Source: Skermanella mucosa (GTDB lineage: Bacteria; Pseudomonadota; Alphaproteobacteria; Azospirillales; Azospirillaceae). From it: a stretch of DNA of 64,000 nt. This document shows positions 10,838 to 22,141 of the stretch, piece by piece; positions within the stretch are counted from its first letter, which is position 1, and each line of letters starts with the position of its first letter. The DNA is taken from the NCBI RefSeq assembly GCF_016765655.2, contig NZ_CP086106.1, forward strand, positions 731,501 through 795,500, written 5' to 3'. The notes under the pieces were generated by a model, which was not told the origin of the DNA, searched no databases, and saw only the letters and a list, made by a program, of their open reading frames with translations. Position numbers and translations under genes: made by a program.

Positions 10838-11035
10838 CAGTTCAATCAGGCGAGGCCTTTCCGGCAGGGCGCTAACCCTCTCACCGTCATGACCGGGTCA
10901 AGCCCGCGCATGAAGAAACAAGGGCGCCGCGTGGGACTGGTAGGGCCGGTCGCCGGTTCAATCAGGAGGGACTTTTCCGGCAGGGCTCCAATCCCCTCAC
11001 CGTCATGACCGGGCTTGACCCGGTCATCCACGCGC
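10838..11035. repeat. Direct repeat carrying CTTGA-loop palindromes
   Basis: Between the OsmC gene and the stress protein there is no gene. A segment beginning GCCAGTTCAATCAGG near 10840 recurs as GCCGGTTCAATCAGG near 10953. Each copy runs through a conserved TTTTCCGGCAGGG into a palindrome of the type ATGACCGGG-CTTGA-CCCGGTCAT. The best copy is 11005-11027, with perfect 9-bp arms. The same palindrome family occurs at 33374-33860 and 52171-52403. Confidence 0.75.
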
Positions 11036-11136
11036 GAACTCCATCACGCCGGTTTGCGCGTAAATGCGCGGGGACAAGCCCGCGCACGACGAAAGAGGGG
11101 CGCCGCGTAGGGCGGCCATGGCCCACCGATTCCGAC

Positions 11137-11637
11137 CTACATGTTAATCTTTTTGTTGTCGCCGGGATGGGGCGGCTCGCCGGTCAGCTTGGACTTCACA
11201 TAGCCGTAGGCATGGACCATCGTGCTGGACGGGCTATCCCAGTATTCTGCCTTCGTCACGTGGACGCGGATCAGGGCGATGTTCGGATCGTCCTTGCCCT
11301 TCGGGAACCAGGCGGCGAGTGGCTCGCTCCAGAGTTCCTCGATCTTCCCCTTGTCCCGGACGAGTTGGGCCGTGCCGGAGATCGAGACATAGTTCTGGTC
11401 GTCGGGATCGGCGTAGCTCAGGTTGACTTCATGGTGCTGGTTGACTTCGTCGACCTTGTGGGAATCGGCACCGGTGAAGAACCAGAGATCGCCGTCGAAA
11501 TCGGATTGCTGGGCGACCATCGGACGGCTGCGGAGGGTACCGTCATCATCGATGGTTGTCATCATCGTGAAGCGGATGTCCTTGATCATCCCCCAGAGCT
11601 TCTTGATGTCGTCTGAATTCTGGGTGCTGGTAGCCAT
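11137..11637 (-). CDS. Pyridoxamine 5'-phosphate oxidase-like FMN-binding general stress protein
   Basis: This 166-residue protein has the split-barrel flavin fold of the GSP26-type stress proteins. Signatures are WGMIKDIRFTMMTT, the SRPM motif (LRSRPMVAQ) and LWFFTGADSHKVDEV, followed by VNLSYADPDDQNYVSISGTA. Members bind FMN or F420-type cofactors and are induced by stress, but their substrates are unknown. The start at 11637 has GGAGAG about 8 bases upstream and gives the conserved family N-terminus. The longer frame adds 11 residues without support. Confidence 0.85.
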   Translation of the reverse strand: MATSTQNSDDIKKLWGMIKDIRFTMMTTIDDDGTLRSRPMVAQQSDFDGDLWFFTGADSHKVDEVNQHHEVNLSYADPDDQNYVSISGTAQLVRDKGKIEELWSEPLAAWFPKGKDDPNIALIRVHVTKAEYWDSPSSTMVHAYGYVKSKLTGEPPHPGDNKKINM

Positions 11638-11712
11638 CGTGGCTCTCTCCGTTCCAATTGAATATCGCACTTCAACAGGAGGAGAGCCTCGGTGTTCCCG
11701 CCGTACGGCGGC

Positions 11713-12117
11713 TCAGAGCATCAGCGTGGGGAACGCCAGCAGCACGCCCAGCGCCGCGATGCCCAGCAGGGCGGTGGCGCAGTGGCCGTATTCGCCCGCA
11801 AGGGGCGCCAGGGTGAACTCGACGCCGGCCCGCTTCAGCGCCTGTCGGGCGTACTTCTCGGGTTCCGGGCAACGTACGCCGTCGATCCGGAACTTGGTCA
11901 GCATGTCGGAGAGGTCCTGGACCGCGGCCTCGCCCGGCAGGGCCATCAGCCGGCGGGCGGTCGAGACCGGCTCGCGGCCGCAGGATTCCAGGGCGGAGCG
12001 CAGCGTGATCGGCTGGTTCGTGACGCGGGAATTGCCGATCCGGTGGGCGAGGAGCTTGCCGATGACGTCTTCGGATTGACGGGAAACTCCGGAAACACAC
12101 GGGAAGAACGCGCGCAT
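11713..12117 (-). CDS. Small protein of unknown function behind an FNR/FixK-type box
   Basis: This 134-residue protein was not recognised. It is mostly soluble and basic, with a hydrophobic C-terminal stretch of about 20 residues (ATALLGIAALGVLLAFPTL) that could anchor it in the membrane. A cysteine (VRCPEPEKYARQALKRAG) precedes that segment. A GGAGG ribosome site lies about 10 bases upstream of the ATG, which supports it as a real gene. An FNR/FixK-like palindrome lies 70 bases upstream, so expression may rise at low oxygen. It follows secA on the same strand, but a hairpin separates them. Confidence 0.6.
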   Translation of the reverse strand: MRAFFPCVSGVSRQSEDVIGKLLAHRIGNSRVTNQPITLRSALESCGREPVSTARRLMALPGEAAVQDLSDMLTKFRIDGVRCPEPEKYARQALKRAGVEFTLAPLAGEYGHCATALLGIAALGVLLAFPTLML

Positions 12118-12186
12118 GAACCTGCCCTCCGCTTGGGTGCATATGACTTATGGCGGAGATTGTGCGGCGCACAGACCGGTGCGACG

Positions 12187-12200
12187 TTGATCCATGTCAA
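12187..12200 (-). promoter_or_regulatory. FNR/FixK-type box
   Basis: The sequence TTGATCCATGTCAA fits the TTGA-N6-TCAA consensus of the Crp/FNR family (FNR, FixK, Anr). Its centre is about 76 bases upstream of the start at 12117. With the usual -41.5 placement, transcription would begin near 12152, leaving a short leader. The regulator itself is not in the window. Confidence 0.6.
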
Positions 12201-12257
12201 GTTTTTGGAAAATCGTCGCAGGTGGCTTCAGTTACATTTTAGACTGTATGTCCAAAC

Positions 12258-12289
12258 CCCCGGGGCGCCGTGTTCCGGACGCCCCGGGG
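12258..12289 (-). terminator. Hairpin after secA
   Basis: A perfect 10-bp GC stem (CCCCGGGGCG with CGCCCCGGGG) around a 12-base loop lies 13 bases past the secA stop. On the minus strand it is followed by only a short T run, so termination is likely but not a textbook case. Confidence 0.65.
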
Positions 12290-12301
12290 TTACCCGGCTA
12301 C

Positions 12302-15016
<2,715 letters not shown>

Positions 15017-15213
15017 TGAGACCTCGGGTTAGAGCAAAGGACGGTTTGAGCAAGAAACGGCTGGCGCACGATCCAGGGCGCCCGCTCGGCACAGGCCCGG
15101 GCATGGCACGGCCTTGACATAAGAGTGCGCGCAATGCCTGTCAACAAGCCTGCGGGTGCGCCACCCCTGCGCCCGGCGGCGCACCCGGCCGTCCGGCGGG
15201 TGCGGCTGGCGTC

Positions 15214-15228
15214 TTAAGCAATCGTTAA
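15214..15228. promoter_or_regulatory. CtrA-type box in the secA/calcium-binding intergenic region
   Basis: The sequence TTAAGCAATCGTTAA fits the TTAA-N7-TTAA full site bound by the alphaproteobacterial master regulator CtrA. It lies 105 bases before the start of the calcium-binding gene and 198 bases before secA. Chance occurrence is low in DNA this GC-rich, but binding is not demonstrated. The rest of the 15017-15332 gap shows no gene. Confidence 0.5.
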
Positions 15229-15332
15229 GCCGTATGGGACAAAGATAAGCCCGCGGAGATGCATTTCCAACCGCGCAGTAGGCGCAGGTACCCGCTCCCC
15301 CGTCATTGTTGGCCCTTAGAAAGAGGCAGCCG

Positions 15333-16490
15333 ATGGTTGGCACACTCGAAGTCCTCGCCCCGACTCTGCTCGCGGGCCTCAAGCGCTCCGATCGCCCCGA
15401 TCCGGCACCCGTCCAGCCCCGGGTCGCCGCGAAGTCCGAGGCGCCGCCGCGCCGGGACGCCGCCCCGAACGCGGCTCCCCGGACCCCGTCCAATTCGAAC
15501 TCCGGCGCCCCGGACGATGCCCCGAACGCCGGGAGCGTCAAGGTCGAGTTCTCCGCGACGGCGATGCGGCTCAGTCAGGTCGTCAGCGAGAATTCCCGCC
15601 TCGCGCGGACCCCGCTGTCGGTCGGACGGGCGCGCGAACCCGAACGGCCGCTCGACGCCGTGCTGGAAAAGGTGCGTGAGGACCTGATCAAGGTCCTCCG
15701 CATGTTCGGCCGCTCGGAGGAGGAAAGCCTCAAGGCTGCCGAGGCGGTCGCCGGCAAGGCTCGGGAGGCGACCGCCCGCGGCCCGCTGGCCGCGCGCTCG
15801 CCGGAGCCGGGCCAGGCGTCGGCCAACATCTCGCTGGTCTTCCAGTCGGTCAGCCTGAAGATCACCAGCGAGACCGGCAACATAGAGGCTTCCATCGAGA
15901 TGGTTCGCCTGGACGCCAGCATGACGACGGGGGCCGCCCTGGCGGTCGGGCTTCCGGGTGGTGGCGCTGGGGCTGGGGCTGGCGGCGGCGGCGCTGGCGG
16001 TGGTGGCCAGCAGGTCGATCCGCTGGTGCTGGACATGGACGGCAACGGCATCGACCTGACCACGGCGCAGTCCGGCATCCTGTTCGACATCGACGGCGAC
16101 GGCTCCCGCGACCGGACCGCCTGGGTGGCGGGTAAGGACGCGTTCCTGGCGCTCGACCGCGACGGCAACGGCAGGATCGACGACGGGCGCGAGCTGTTCG
16201 GCGAGCAGAACGGCGCCACCGGCGGGTTCGCCGAACTGGCCCGGTTCGACCAGGACGGCAACAGCGTCATCGATCGCCGCGATGCCGTGTTCAATTCGCT
16301 GATCCTGCTGCGCGGCGACGGTGCCATGACCCGCCTGCGGGACGAGGGCATCACCGAGATCCGCCTCGACCTCGCGATCCCGGTCGACCAGCGTCTGGCC
16401 GGCGGCAACGCGGTCGCCCAGAGCGAGTTCGGCCGGGCCGACGGCCGTCGGGGAATGCTCGCCGACGTCCTGCTCGACGTGACGGTCTGA
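15333..16490 (+). CDS. Calcium-binding EF-hand/RTX-adaptor-like domain protein
   Basis: This 385-residue protein begins with a disordered Pro/Arg/Ala-rich region and a helical middle part (about residues 70-190). A glycine-only linker of about 20 residues leads into a C-terminal domain. That domain carries repeated Dx(D/N)G calcium loops: LDMDGNGIDL, FDIDGDGSRD, LDRDGNGRIDDGRELFGE and FDQDGNSVIDRRD. The same domain is usually found inside very large secreted RTX or hemolysin-type proteins of alphaproteobacteria. Here it stands alone, without a signal peptide or adjacent type I secretion genes. The ATG at 15333 has an AAAGAGG site upstream. A surface or regulatory calcium role is inferred. Confidence 0.75.
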   Translation: MVGTLEVLAPTLLAGLKRSDRPDPAPVQPRVAAKSEAPPRRDAAPNAAPRTPSNSNSGAPDDAPNAGSVKVEFSATAMRLSQVVSENSRLARTPLSVGRAREPERPLDAVLEKVREDLIKVLRMFGRSEEESLKAAEAVAGKAREATARGPLAARSPEPGQASANISLVFQSVSLKITSETGNIEASIEMVRLDASMTTGAALAVGLPGGGAGAGAGGGGAGGGGQQVDPLVLDMDGNGIDLTTAQSGILFDIDGDGSRDRTAWVAGKDAFLALDRDGNGRIDDGRELFGEQNGATGGFAELARFDQDGNSVIDRRDAVFNSLILLRGDGAMTRLRDEGITEIRLDLAIPVDQRLAGGNAVAQSEFGRADGRRGMLADVLLDVTV

Positions 16491-16534
16491 TCCTTCCGCC
16501 GGGGGCCGGTATCCGGGGCCGCCGCATGCGAATG

Positions 16535-16562
16535 TGTCATGCGGCTGTCATCCTGCTGTAAT
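16535..16562 (+). promoter_or_regulatory. Pho box: three TGTCAT-type half-sites at 11-bp spacing
   Basis: TGTCAT at 16535, TGTCAT at 16546 and TGTAAT at 16557 recur at exactly 11 bases, the phasing of the PhoB consensus CTGTCAT-N4-CTGTCAT. The array ends 51 bases before the phytase-like gene. PhoB binding would switch the gene on under phosphate starvation. Confidence 0.8.
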
Positions 16563-16613
16563 CCGTTGCGCCTAAGTTCCGCAAAATTTTCCTGATTGCG
16601 GAGACCCGACGGA

Positions 16614-17942
16614 ATGCGCGCACCCCTGCTCCCGATACCGGCCCTCATGATCGGCGCGCTGGCCGCCGCTCCGCTTCCGGCCGCCGCCCAGGCGCCCGCG
16701 GCGGCCGTCCAGGTATATACGAGCAGCGATCCGATCCTGACCCTGCGCAAGGTCGCTTTCGAGGGCGGCAAGACTCTCGACCTCTCCGTCGGGATCGGCA
16801 GCGGCGCGTTCCGCGGCAAGGGCGATCCGGCCGGCATCTTCCACACGGTCAGCGACCGCGGCCCCAACTTCACCTGCGGCGACGCCGAGGACATCGTCGG
16901 CGTCAAGGGCGAGAAGATCTGCGGCGACGTCAAGCGCGGCCGCATCTACCCGGTGCCGGAATACAGCCCCTCGATCTACCGCATCCAGGTGCTGGACGGC
17001 GGCACCTTCCGCGTGCTCGACAGCATCTCGCTGAAGGATTCCCGGGGCAACCCGGTGGACGGCATGCTGAACCCGCTGACCGTGGCCTCGACCGAGCAGC
17101 CGCTGGACGCCGCCGGGAACAAGCTGAAGCAGAATCCCAATGCCGTGGACGCCGAGGGCATCGTGCGCCTGTCCGACGGCAGCTTCTGGATCGGCGACGA
17201 GAACGGGCCTTCCATCCTGCACGCGGCCGCCGACGGCCGAATCCAGGTCCGCCATGTCCCGGCCGGGACGGAAAAGGACTATGCCGGCGCCGGCTACGAG
17301 GTGAAGGGCACGCTGCCGGCCATCCTGGCCAAGCGGGCGCTGAACCGCGGCATCGAATCCATGGCGGTTTCCGAGGACGAAAACTTCCTCTATTTCGTCC
17401 TTCAGAACCCGCTGGCCAACCCGGGCAACGACGCCTACGCGGACGCCGCCAATACCCGGCTGTTCAAACTGGACCGCGCGACCATGCAGGTCGCGGGCGA
17501 GTATGTCTACGTGATGGAGCCGACCTCGGCCTACCGGGGCGAGGAGAAGAAGAAGCAGAACACCGTGCGCATCAGCGAGCTGATGCATCTCGCCGGCGAC
17601 GACCTGCTGATCCTGGAGCGGACGGAGCGGACCACCAAGATCTTCCGCATCTCCCTGGCCGGCGCCACCGACATCAAGGCCGGCAAGTGGGACGACGCGG
17701 CCACGGCCCCGTCGCTGGAACAGGCCGACCTCGCCAAGGAAGGCATCGTGCCGGCCGCCAAGGCCCTGGTGCTCGACACCGTGTCCCATCCGGAGATCGC
17801 GCCCAAGATCGAGGGCATGGCCCTGTTCGGCGACGGCGCGCTGATGCTGATCAACGACGACGATTTCGGCATCGACGGCAAGCGCACCGCGGTCTTCAAG
17901 GTGACCGGACTGGCCCTCGACGCCCCGGCCAAGGGCAAATAA
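16614..17942 (+). CDS. Secreted phytase-like/esterase-like beta-propeller protein
   Basis: This 442-residue protein belongs to the phytase-like family (Pfam PF13449 type). A signal peptide covers about residues 1-26 (hydrophobic core LPIPALMIGALAAAPL, AxA cleavage at AAAQA). The mature part shows family hallmarks: VSDRGPNFTC, DAEGIVRLSDGSFWIGDENGPS, NRGIESMAVS and KIEGMALFGDGALMLINDDDFG. The acidic clusters are probable calcium or phosphate ligands. It should act in the periplasm or outside the cell on phosphate esters. The Pho box just upstream strongly supports that role. ATG 16614 was preferred over TTG 16596 because it begins the signal peptide. Confidence 0.86.
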   Translation: MRAPLLPIPALMIGALAAAPLPAAAQAPAAAVQVYTSSDPILTLRKVAFEGGKTLDLSVGIGSGAFRGKGDPAGIFHTVSDRGPNFTCGDAEDIVGVKGEKICGDVKRGRIYPVPEYSPSIYRIQVLDGGTFRVLDSISLKDSRGNPVDGMLNPLTVASTEQPLDAAGNKLKQNPNAVDAEGIVRLSDGSFWIGDENGPSILHAAADGRIQVRHVPAGTEKDYAGAGYEVKGTLPAILAKRALNRGIESMAVSEDENFLYFVLQNPLANPGNDAYADAANTRLFKLDRATMQVAGEYVYVMEPTSAYRGEEKKKQNTVRISELMHLAGDDLLILERTERTTKIFRISLAGATDIKAGKWDDAATAPSLEQADLAKEGIVPAAKALVLDTVSHPEIAPKIEGMALFGDGALMLINDDDFGIDGKRTAVFKVTGLALDAPAKGK

Positions 17943-18129
17943 GGCGGCGGACCGGACGATCCATGGCCGGGATGTGGCGGGGTTCGGGCATTTGCCGGAC
18001 CCCGGCAGTCCCGCCTTGCAAGCCGCTCCAAGCCGTGCTTAATCGCTGCGAAAGGGAAAAAGTGCGTGCGACCGCGGATTGCTGGCGCATGTCGCCGCAC
18101 CCGTCATTCCGATGAATAAGGAACTTCTC

Positions 18130-19056
18130 ATGTTCGCACGAGTCCTCCGCGTCGCCGCCGTCTCGCTGGCGCTCGGCGGTGCCGGCTTCGCCGCCCTGGC
18201 CCAGACCGGCACGACTGCACCGGCGGGTGCCGGCGCCGGCGAAGATCCGGTGGTGGCCAAGGTCAACGGAGCCGAGATCAAGCGTTCCGAGGTCATGCGC
18301 ACGATCGCGTCGCTGCCGCCCCAGGTTCAGCAGATGCCCGTGCAGATGATCTTCCCCGCCGTGATCGACCAGATCATCAACGGCAAGCTGGTGGCCGAGG
18401 CCGGCTACAAGAACAACGTGCAGAACGATCCGGAAGTGGCGGAGCGGATGAAGCGCGCCGAGGAGCGCATCGTCCAGGAGCTCTACCTGACCAAGGAAGT
18501 CCAGAAGCGCATCACCGCCGAGCGCCTCCAGGAAGCCTACAACCAGTTCAAGCAGGAGAACCCGCCGCAGGACGAGGTCAAGGCCAGCCACATCCTGGTC
18601 GAGTCCGAGGACGCCGCCAAGGCGATCATCGCCGACCTGAAGAATGGCGGCGACTTCGCCAAGATCGCGGGCGAGAAGTCGACCGACAAGGCCGCGGCCC
18701 AGCAGGGCGGCGACCTCGGCTTCTTCACCAAGGACCAGATGGTCGAGCCGTTCGCCAACGCCGCCTTCGCCATGAAGCCGGGCGACGTCAGCGAGACCCC
18801 CGTCCAGACCCAGTTCGGCTGGCACGTGATCAAGGTCGTCGAGCGCCGCCAGAGCACTCCGCCGACTTTCGAGGAGGTGCAGGAGCAGCTCCGCAGCCAG
18901 GTCTCCGAGCAGGTGATCGGCGAGCTGGTCGAGGACCTGCGCAGCGACGCCAAGGTCGAGCGCTTCCAGATGGACGGCTCGCCGATGCCCGAACAGCCCG
19001 CCGCCACGCCCGGCGCCGCTCCGGCTCCCGGCGCCGCCCCCGCGCCGAAACCGTAA
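18130..19056 (+). CDS. Parvulin-type peptidyl-prolyl isomerase (PpiC/SurA-like)
   Basis: This 308-residue exported foldase has a signal peptide (about residues 1-24) and a SurA-like N-terminal helical chaperone region with VNGAEIKRSEVMR. One parvulin domain follows, with VKASHILVES, FAKIAGEKSTDKAAAQQGGDLGFF and FGWHVIKVVERR. A Pro/Ala-rich tail ends the protein. It should help outer-membrane proteins fold in the periplasm. The start at 18130 is set by AAGGAA 7 bases upstream; ATG 18112 is an alternative that would lengthen the signal peptide. Confidence 0.92.
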   Translation: MFARVLRVAAVSLALGGAGFAALAQTGTTAPAGAGAGEDPVVAKVNGAEIKRSEVMRTIASLPPQVQQMPVQMIFPAVIDQIINGKLVAEAGYKNNVQNDPEVAERMKRAEERIVQELYLTKEVQKRITAERLQEAYNQFKQENPPQDEVKASHILVESEDAAKAIIADLKNGGDFAKIAGEKSTDKAAAQQGGDLGFFTKDQMVEPFANAAFAMKPGDVSETPVQTQFGWHVIKVVERRQSTPPTFEEVQEQLRSQVSEQVIGELVEDLRSDAKVERFQMDGSPMPEQPAATPGAAPAPGAAPAPKP

Positions 19057-19095
19057 CCCAAGTCAAACTTCCACGACCCGAAAGCCACGACCACC

Positions 19096-20328
19096 ATGGC
19101 ACCGACCATCTCTCCCCTTGCACCCGGCGACTTCCCTTGGATGCCGGCAATACCCGGTGTCCGGCTGGCTACGACCAATTGCGGCATTCGCTACCAGGGC
19201 CGCGACGACCTGATGGTGGCGCTCCTCGATCCCGGCACGACGGTGGCCGGCGTGGTCACGCGGTCGCTGACCGCTTCGGCGCCGGTCCACTGGTGCAAGA
19301 AGAACCTGGCGGGCGGCGGCGCCCGCGCGATCGTGGTGAATTCGGGTAATTCCAACGCCTTCACCGGCAAGGCCGGCGAGGCGTTCGTCCAGGCCACGGT
19401 GGAGGCGGCGGCCACGCTCGCCGGCTGCGAGCCCGGCGAGGTGTTCGTCGCGTCCACCGGCGTGATCGGCCAGCCGATCCCGGCCGACGCCATCGCCCGG
19501 CACCTGCCGGGGCTGGCCAACTCCTTCGACGCCGACGGCTGGTTCCCGGCCGCCAAGGCGATCATGACGACCGACACCTTCGCCAAGGGCGTCACCCGCA
19601 CGGCGAGGATCGGCGACACCGCCGTGACCATCAACGGGTTCGCCAAGGGCTCCGGGATGATCGCGCCCGACATGGCGACCATGCTGGGCTTCATCTTCAC
19701 CGACGCGGCGATCGCCGCCCCGGTGCTCCAGAAACTGCTGGCCGAGGCCAACGAGCGGTCGTTCAACTGCATCACGGTCGACGGCGACACCTCGACCAGC
19801 GACACCGTTCTGCTGTGCGCCACCGGCCAGGCCGGCAACAAGCCGGTCACCAAGGCCGGCGACAAGGCCCTGGCCGACTTCAAGGCGCAGCTCAACGCCC
19901 TGATGGTCGATCTCGCCCAGCAGATCGTCCGCGACGGCGAGGGGGTGACCAAGTTCGTCACCGTCCGAGTCGAGGGCGCCGCGTCGGACAAGGCGGCCAA
20001 GCGGATCGCTCTCAGCATCGCCAACTCCCCGCTGGTCAAGACCGCCATCGCCGGCGAGGACGCCAATTGGGGCCGCATCGTCATGGCGGTCGGCAAGGCG
20101 GGCGAGAAGGCCGACCGCGACAAGCTTCGGATCTCCGCCGGCGGCGTGCTGATCGCGGCCGACGGCATGGAGGTTCCGGGCTACGACGAGACGCCGGTGG
20201 TCGAGCACATGAAGGGCCGCTACATCGACTTCCTGGTCGAACTGGGCATCGGGTCCGGCGCCGCGACGGTCTGGACCTGCGACCTGACCCACGGCTACAT
20301 CGACATCAACGGCAGCTACCGGAGCTGA
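19096..20328 (+). CDS. argJ: Bifunctional ornithine acetyltransferase/N-acetylglutamate synthase
   Basis: This 410-residue enzyme carries out the first and fifth steps of arginine synthesis by cycling the acetyl group from N-acetylornithine to glutamate. The autocleavage site KGSGMIAPDMATMLGF is intact, with the nucleophilic threonine at residue 195. Also visible are VVNSGNSNAFTGKAGE, the acceptor region TVDGDTSTSDTVLL and the C-terminal DLTHGYIDINGSYRS. Length is normal for the family. The mutT gene follows 33 bases later, an arrangement common in alphaproteobacteria. Confidence 0.97.
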   Translation: MAPTISPLAPGDFPWMPAIPGVRLATTNCGIRYQGRDDLMVALLDPGTTVAGVVTRSLTASAPVHWCKKNLAGGGARAIVVNSGNSNAFTGKAGEAFVQATVEAAATLAGCEPGEVFVASTGVIGQPIPADAIARHLPGLANSFDADGWFPAAKAIMTTDTFAKGVTRTARIGDTAVTINGFAKGSGMIAPDMATMLGFIFTDAAIAAPVLQKLLAEANERSFNCITVDGDTSTSDTVLLCATGQAGNKPVTKAGDKALADFKAQLNALMVDLAQQIVRDGEGVTKFVTVRVEGAASDKAAKRIALSIANSPLVKTAIAGEDANWGRIVMAVGKAGEKADRDKLRISAGGVLIAADGMEVPGYDETPVVEHMKGRYIDFLVELGIGSGAATVWTCDLTHGYIDINGSYRS

Positions 20329-20361
20329 TCCGGCGGTGACGCTCCTTCCGGCTGGATCCCC

Positions 20362-20799
20362 ATGAACTGCTTCGACCCGAACTCCACCCCCGAGCCCGGC
20401 AAGCCGATCCTGCTGGTGGTCGCGGTGGCCCTGGTCGATCCGGACGGTCGCGTCCTCCTGGCCCAGCGGCCGGAGGGCAAGGCTCTCGCCGGCCTGTGGG
20501 AGTTCCCCGGGGGCAAGGTCCATGAGGGCGAAAGCCCGGAATACGCGCTGGTCCGCGAACTGCGGGAGGAGTTGGGGATCGAGACGGCGGGAAGCTGCCT
20601 CGCCCCCTTCACCTTCGCCTCGCACCGCTACGAGAGCTTCCACCTCCTGATGCCGCTCTATGTCTGCCGCGTCTGGCAGGGCACGGTCGCCCCGCTGGAA
20701 GGCCAGTCCCTGGCCTGGGTGCGGCCCAACGACATGGGCAAATACCCCATGCCCCCGGCCGACAAGCCCCTGGTCGCGATGCTGCGGGACCTGCTGTAG
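20362..20799 (+). CDS. mutT: 8-oxo-dGTP diphosphatase (Nudix)
   Basis: This 145-residue protein cleans oxidised guanine nucleotides from the pool. The Nudix box G-x5-E-x7-REUxEExGU is complete, running from GGKVHEGESPEYALVRELRE through ELG. Upstream, LVDPDGRVLLAQRPEGK and WEFPGG are typical MutT strands. It probably shares a transcript with argJ. Confidence 0.93.
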   Translation: MNCFDPNSTPEPGKPILLVVAVALVDPDGRVLLAQRPEGKALAGLWEFPGGKVHEGESPEYALVRELREELGIETAGSCLAPFTFASHRYESFHLLMPLYVCRVWQGTVAPLEGQSLAWVRPNDMGKYPMPPADKPLVAMLRDLL

Positions 20800-20879
20800 G
20801 GCGGCATAGCCCATCGACCCGCCGGGTTCGATCGGCTAAGTTCCCGCCTCCCGTGTCCACAGAAGCGCCCGATTCCATC

Positions 20880-22040
20880 ATGACCGCCAAAGTCGGCAAT
20901 CCTCTCTTCCGCGATATGCCCACCACCGTGTTCGAGGTGATGTCCCAACTGGCCCTCAAGCATCAGACGATCAATCTGGGGCAGGGTTTTCCCGACGACC
21001 GCGGGCCGGCCGACGTGCTCCGGGCGGCGGCCGACGCGCTGCTGGACGGCTACAACCAGTATCCCTCCATGATGGGAACGCCGGAGCTGCGCCAGGCCGT
21101 GGCCGCCCACGCCGGCCGTTTCTACGGGCTGGAGGTGGACTGGGCGCGCGAGGTCATGGTGACCTCCGGCGCCACCGAGGCGCTGGGCGCCTGCCTGCTG
21201 GGGCTGATCGAGCCGGGCGACGAGGTGGTCCTGTTCGAGCCGATGTACGACAGCTACCTGCCCATCGTCCGGCTGGCCGGCGGCATCCCCCGCATCGTGA
21301 CGCTGAAGGCGCCGGACTGGAGCTTCACCCGCGAGGACCTGGAGCGGGTGTTCGGCCCGAAGACCAAGGCGCTGGTGCTGAACAATCCGCTGAACCCCGT
21401 GGGCAAGGTCTATTCCCGCGCCGAGCTGGAGCTGATCGGCGAGTTCATGCGGCGCTTCGACGCGTACGCGGTCTGCGACGAGGTGTACGAGCACCTGGTG
21501 TTCGACGGCGCCCGCCACATCCCGCTGATCACCATACCGGGATTGCGCGACCGCTGCCTGCGGGTCGGCTCGGCCGGCAAGACCTTCTCCCTGACCGGCT
21601 GGAAGATCGGCTACGTGACGGGGGCGCCCGAGCTGCTCCAGCCCGTCGCCAAGGCGCACCAGTTCATGACCTTCACGACCGCGCCCAACCTCCAGGCCGG
21701 AGTAGCCTACGGCCTCGCCAAGGAGGAGGCGTATTTCACCGGCCTCGCCACCTCGATGCAGGCCAAGCGCGACCGGCTGGCTGCCGGCCTGCGCGAGGCC
21801 GGGCTGTCCGTGCTGCACAGCGGCGGCACCTATTTCCTGATCGCCGACATCTCCTCCACCGGATTCGACGGCGACGACGTGGCGTTCTGCCTGAACCTGA
21901 CGGAGGCGGCCGGCGTCACCGCGATCCCGGTCAGCGCCTTCTTCGCCGAAAGCCCGGTGCGCAACTTCATCCGCTTCTGCTTCTGCAAGCAGGATGCGCT
22001 GCTGGACGAGGCCGTCGCCCGACTCAAGCGCTATTTCTAA
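20880..22040 (+). CDS. PLP-dependent class I/II aminotransferase (methionine/kynurenine aminotransferase type)
   Basis: This 386-residue enzyme has the fold-type I aminotransferase pattern: NLGQGFPDD near the N-terminus, TSGATEALGACLLGL, LNNPLNPVGKVYS, and CDEVYEHLVFDG. The Schiff-base lysine is in GSAGKTFSLTGWKIGY, and the carboxylate-binding arginine is in VRNFIRFCF. It resembles YbdL-type enzymes that use methionine or aromatic 2-oxo acids; the substrate is not fixed by sequence. ATG 20880 was chosen over GTG 20853. A strong hairpin terminator follows. Confidence 0.85.
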   Translation: MTAKVGNPLFRDMPTTVFEVMSQLALKHQTINLGQGFPDDRGPADVLRAAADALLDGYNQYPSMMGTPELRQAVAAHAGRFYGLEVDWAREVMVTSGATEALGACLLGLIEPGDEVVLFEPMYDSYLPIVRLAGGIPRIVTLKAPDWSFTREDLERVFGPKTKALVLNNPLNPVGKVYSRAELELIGEFMRRFDAYAVCDEVYEHLVFDGARHIPLITIPGLRDRCLRVGSAGKTFSLTGWKIGYVTGAPELLQPVAKAHQFMTFTTAPNLQAGVAYGLAKEEAYFTGLATSMQAKRDRLAAGLREAGLSVLHSGGTYFLIADISSTGFDGDDVAFCLNLTEAAGVTAIPVSAFFAESPVRNFIRFCFCKQDALLDEAVARLKRYF

Positions 22041-22081
22041 GGCAATTGTATAGAACTTGCGCCATAATCCGGCGCCATGCT

Positions 22082-22109
22082 CCAGCAGGCGCCGCTCGGC
22101 GCCTGCTGG
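22082..22109 (+). terminator. Strong hairpin between the aminotransferase and macroglobulin genes
   Basis: Perfect 12-bp arms (CCAGCAGGCGCC and GGCGCCTGCTGG) flank a 4-base loop, followed by TTATTC. It lies 42 bases after the aminotransferase stop and before the macroglobulin start at 22142, so translation from 22046 is unlikely. Confidence 0.75.
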
Positions 22110-22141
22110 TTATTCATGTCGGCATCGGGGTTTGTCGTTTC

